The notes beneath the pieces were generated by a model, which was not told where the DNA came from, ran no database searches, and worked only from the letters and a program-made list of their open reading frames with translations. The position numbers were made by a program, and so were the translations under genes. A DNA stretch of 13,292 nucleotides from Lentisphaerota bacterium (GTDB taxonomy: Bacteria; Verrucomicrobiota; Kiritimatiellia; RFP12; UBA3636): positions 1-13,292 of the forward strand of contig JALHHX010000088.1 of NCBI GenBank assembly GCA_022837245.1, written 5' to 3'. Below are positions 12,757-13,292 of the stretch, one piece after another. Numbering within the stretch: position 1 is the first letter of the stretch; the number at the start of each line of letters is the position of its first letter.

Positions 12757-13292
12757 TCACAACGTCTCAAACGGACTGCGTACGCCGATGCCGGTATGTT
12801 TTGCAGTATGCAGATAGATTTCAGTCGTGGAGATGTCGGCATGCCCCAGTAAGTCTTGGACATCGCGGATGCCGACGCCGCTTGCCAGCAGATGCGTCGC
12901 GAAACTGTGCCGTAGCGTATGCGGCGTGACCCGTTTGTCAAAACCAGCCCTTTCTACTGCCTCACGGATTGCCTTTTGGAATGTGACATCGAGCACATGG
13001 TGCCGTCGGATAATGCCGTTGCGATGGTCACGCATCAGATTACGTGAAGGCCAGAACCAAAACCAGATGAACTTTTCGCCCGCCTTGGGCCACTTTCGCT
13101 CCAGCGCCTCAGGCAGTTCCACGCCGGGTAAATTAGCCTCGCGATCTTTGGCGTACAGATTCCGCAACCGCTCGCGGTGTGCCCTCAGTGCAGGCTCCAG
13201 TTTCTGCGGAATCATGGTCAGTCGGCTTTTTCCGCCCTTGCCAAACTGAACGGCTAGCTGAAGACGTTCCAAGTCCACGTCCTTGACCCGCA
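12757..13292 (-). CDS. intI: Integron integrase IntI, C-terminal part (cut by window edge)
   Basis: About 177 residues of a tyrosine recombinase run off the right edge; the first readable residues are RVKDVDLERL. The catalytic C-terminal boxes are present: 'HTLRHSFATHLL' (H-x-x-R), 'LLGHADISTTEIYLHT' with the second His and the nucleophilic Tyr, and the end 'GIGVRSPFETL'. The box-I Arg lies outside the window. What marks it as IntI rather than XerC/D is the extra patch between boxes, 'VELPEALERKWPKAGEKF' then 'PSRNLMRDHRNGIIRRHHV', which matches the integron-specific domain that binds folded attC DNA. In most integrons attI and the cassette array lie beyond the 5' end of intI, here off the right edge. 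The gene is transcribed towards the R-M unit. No lesion is visible in the part seen. Confidence 0.9.
   Translation of the reverse strand, partial: RVKDVDLERLQLAVQFGKGGKSRLTMIPQKLEPALRAHRERLRNLYAKDREANLPGVELPEALERKWPKAGEKFIWFWFWPSRNLMRDHRNGIIRRHHVLDVTFQKAIREAVERAGFDKRVTPHTLRHSFATHLLASGVGIRDVQDLLGHADISTTEIYLHTAKHTGIGVRSPFETL

Overview
The window is high-GC bacterial DNA, most likely from the PVC group (Verrucomicrobiota, Kiritimatiellota or relatives). This is inferred from a gldA/gldF/gldG-like ABC operon ending in a DUF4340 gene, a LamG surface-protein fragment with the short 'W...FFRL' C-terminal module common in Verrucomicrobiota, a sialate O-acetylesterase fragment and an ISKra4-type insertion sequence. 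No rRNA, tRNA or CRISPR array was seen.

Left (1-2200): the window opens on the left inverted repeat of a 1,534-bp ISKra4-family-like element. Its transposase is split over three reading-frame blocks. One break lies at an A8 run and the other is caused by a perfect 14-bp tandem duplication. Next come an AT-richer spacer, a short chimeric ORF resembling the start of an exported 'NWS' beta-strand protein, and a hairpin plus T6. Centre-left (2206-6929) is one intact four-gene operon: ABC ATPase, ABC-2 permease, GldG-like auxiliary membrane protein and DUF4340 membrane-anchored protein. It is closed by a strong terminator hairpin.

Centre (6930-8648) is a graveyard of partial genes: a 5'-truncated LamG protein on the minus strand, an apparently intact Tat-exported ferredoxin with four [4Fe-4S] motifs, the first ~40 codons of its translationally coupled partner, and a small out-of-frame piece of a sialate O-acetylesterase.

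The most interesting unit is 8649-10457. It is visibly AT-richer and carries a D12-class adenine methyltransferase overlapping (ATGA) an HNH restriction endonuclease, so a compact type II restriction-modification (R-M) system. Its ends behave like an integron gene cassette. The base before the proposed crossover at the right end (G10457) joined to the first bases of the unit (TTGGGATT, from 8649) makes GTTGGGATT. This is the exact 9-nt complement of AATCCCAAC at 10375-10383, and a long imperfect hairpin with bulged bases lies between, as in an attC site. Removing the unit rejoins the esterase fragment in frame as ...YRSMF. The right edge of the window (12757-13292, minus) carries the C-terminal part of an integron integrase (IntI), the enzyme class that moves such cassettes.

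Right (10464-12750): on the minus strand lies a DNA polymerase III beta-clamp (DnaN) homologue. A ~127-residue linker plus coiled coil follows the canonical clamp C-terminus. It is preceded by two hexanucleotide microsatellites, has a small two-helix membrane protein gene upstream, and is bracketed by direct arrays of a TAGCGAC heptamer. The overall picture is an accessory region shaped by an IS element, integron-type recombination and short tandem duplications. All family assignments come from reading motifs, not from database searches.
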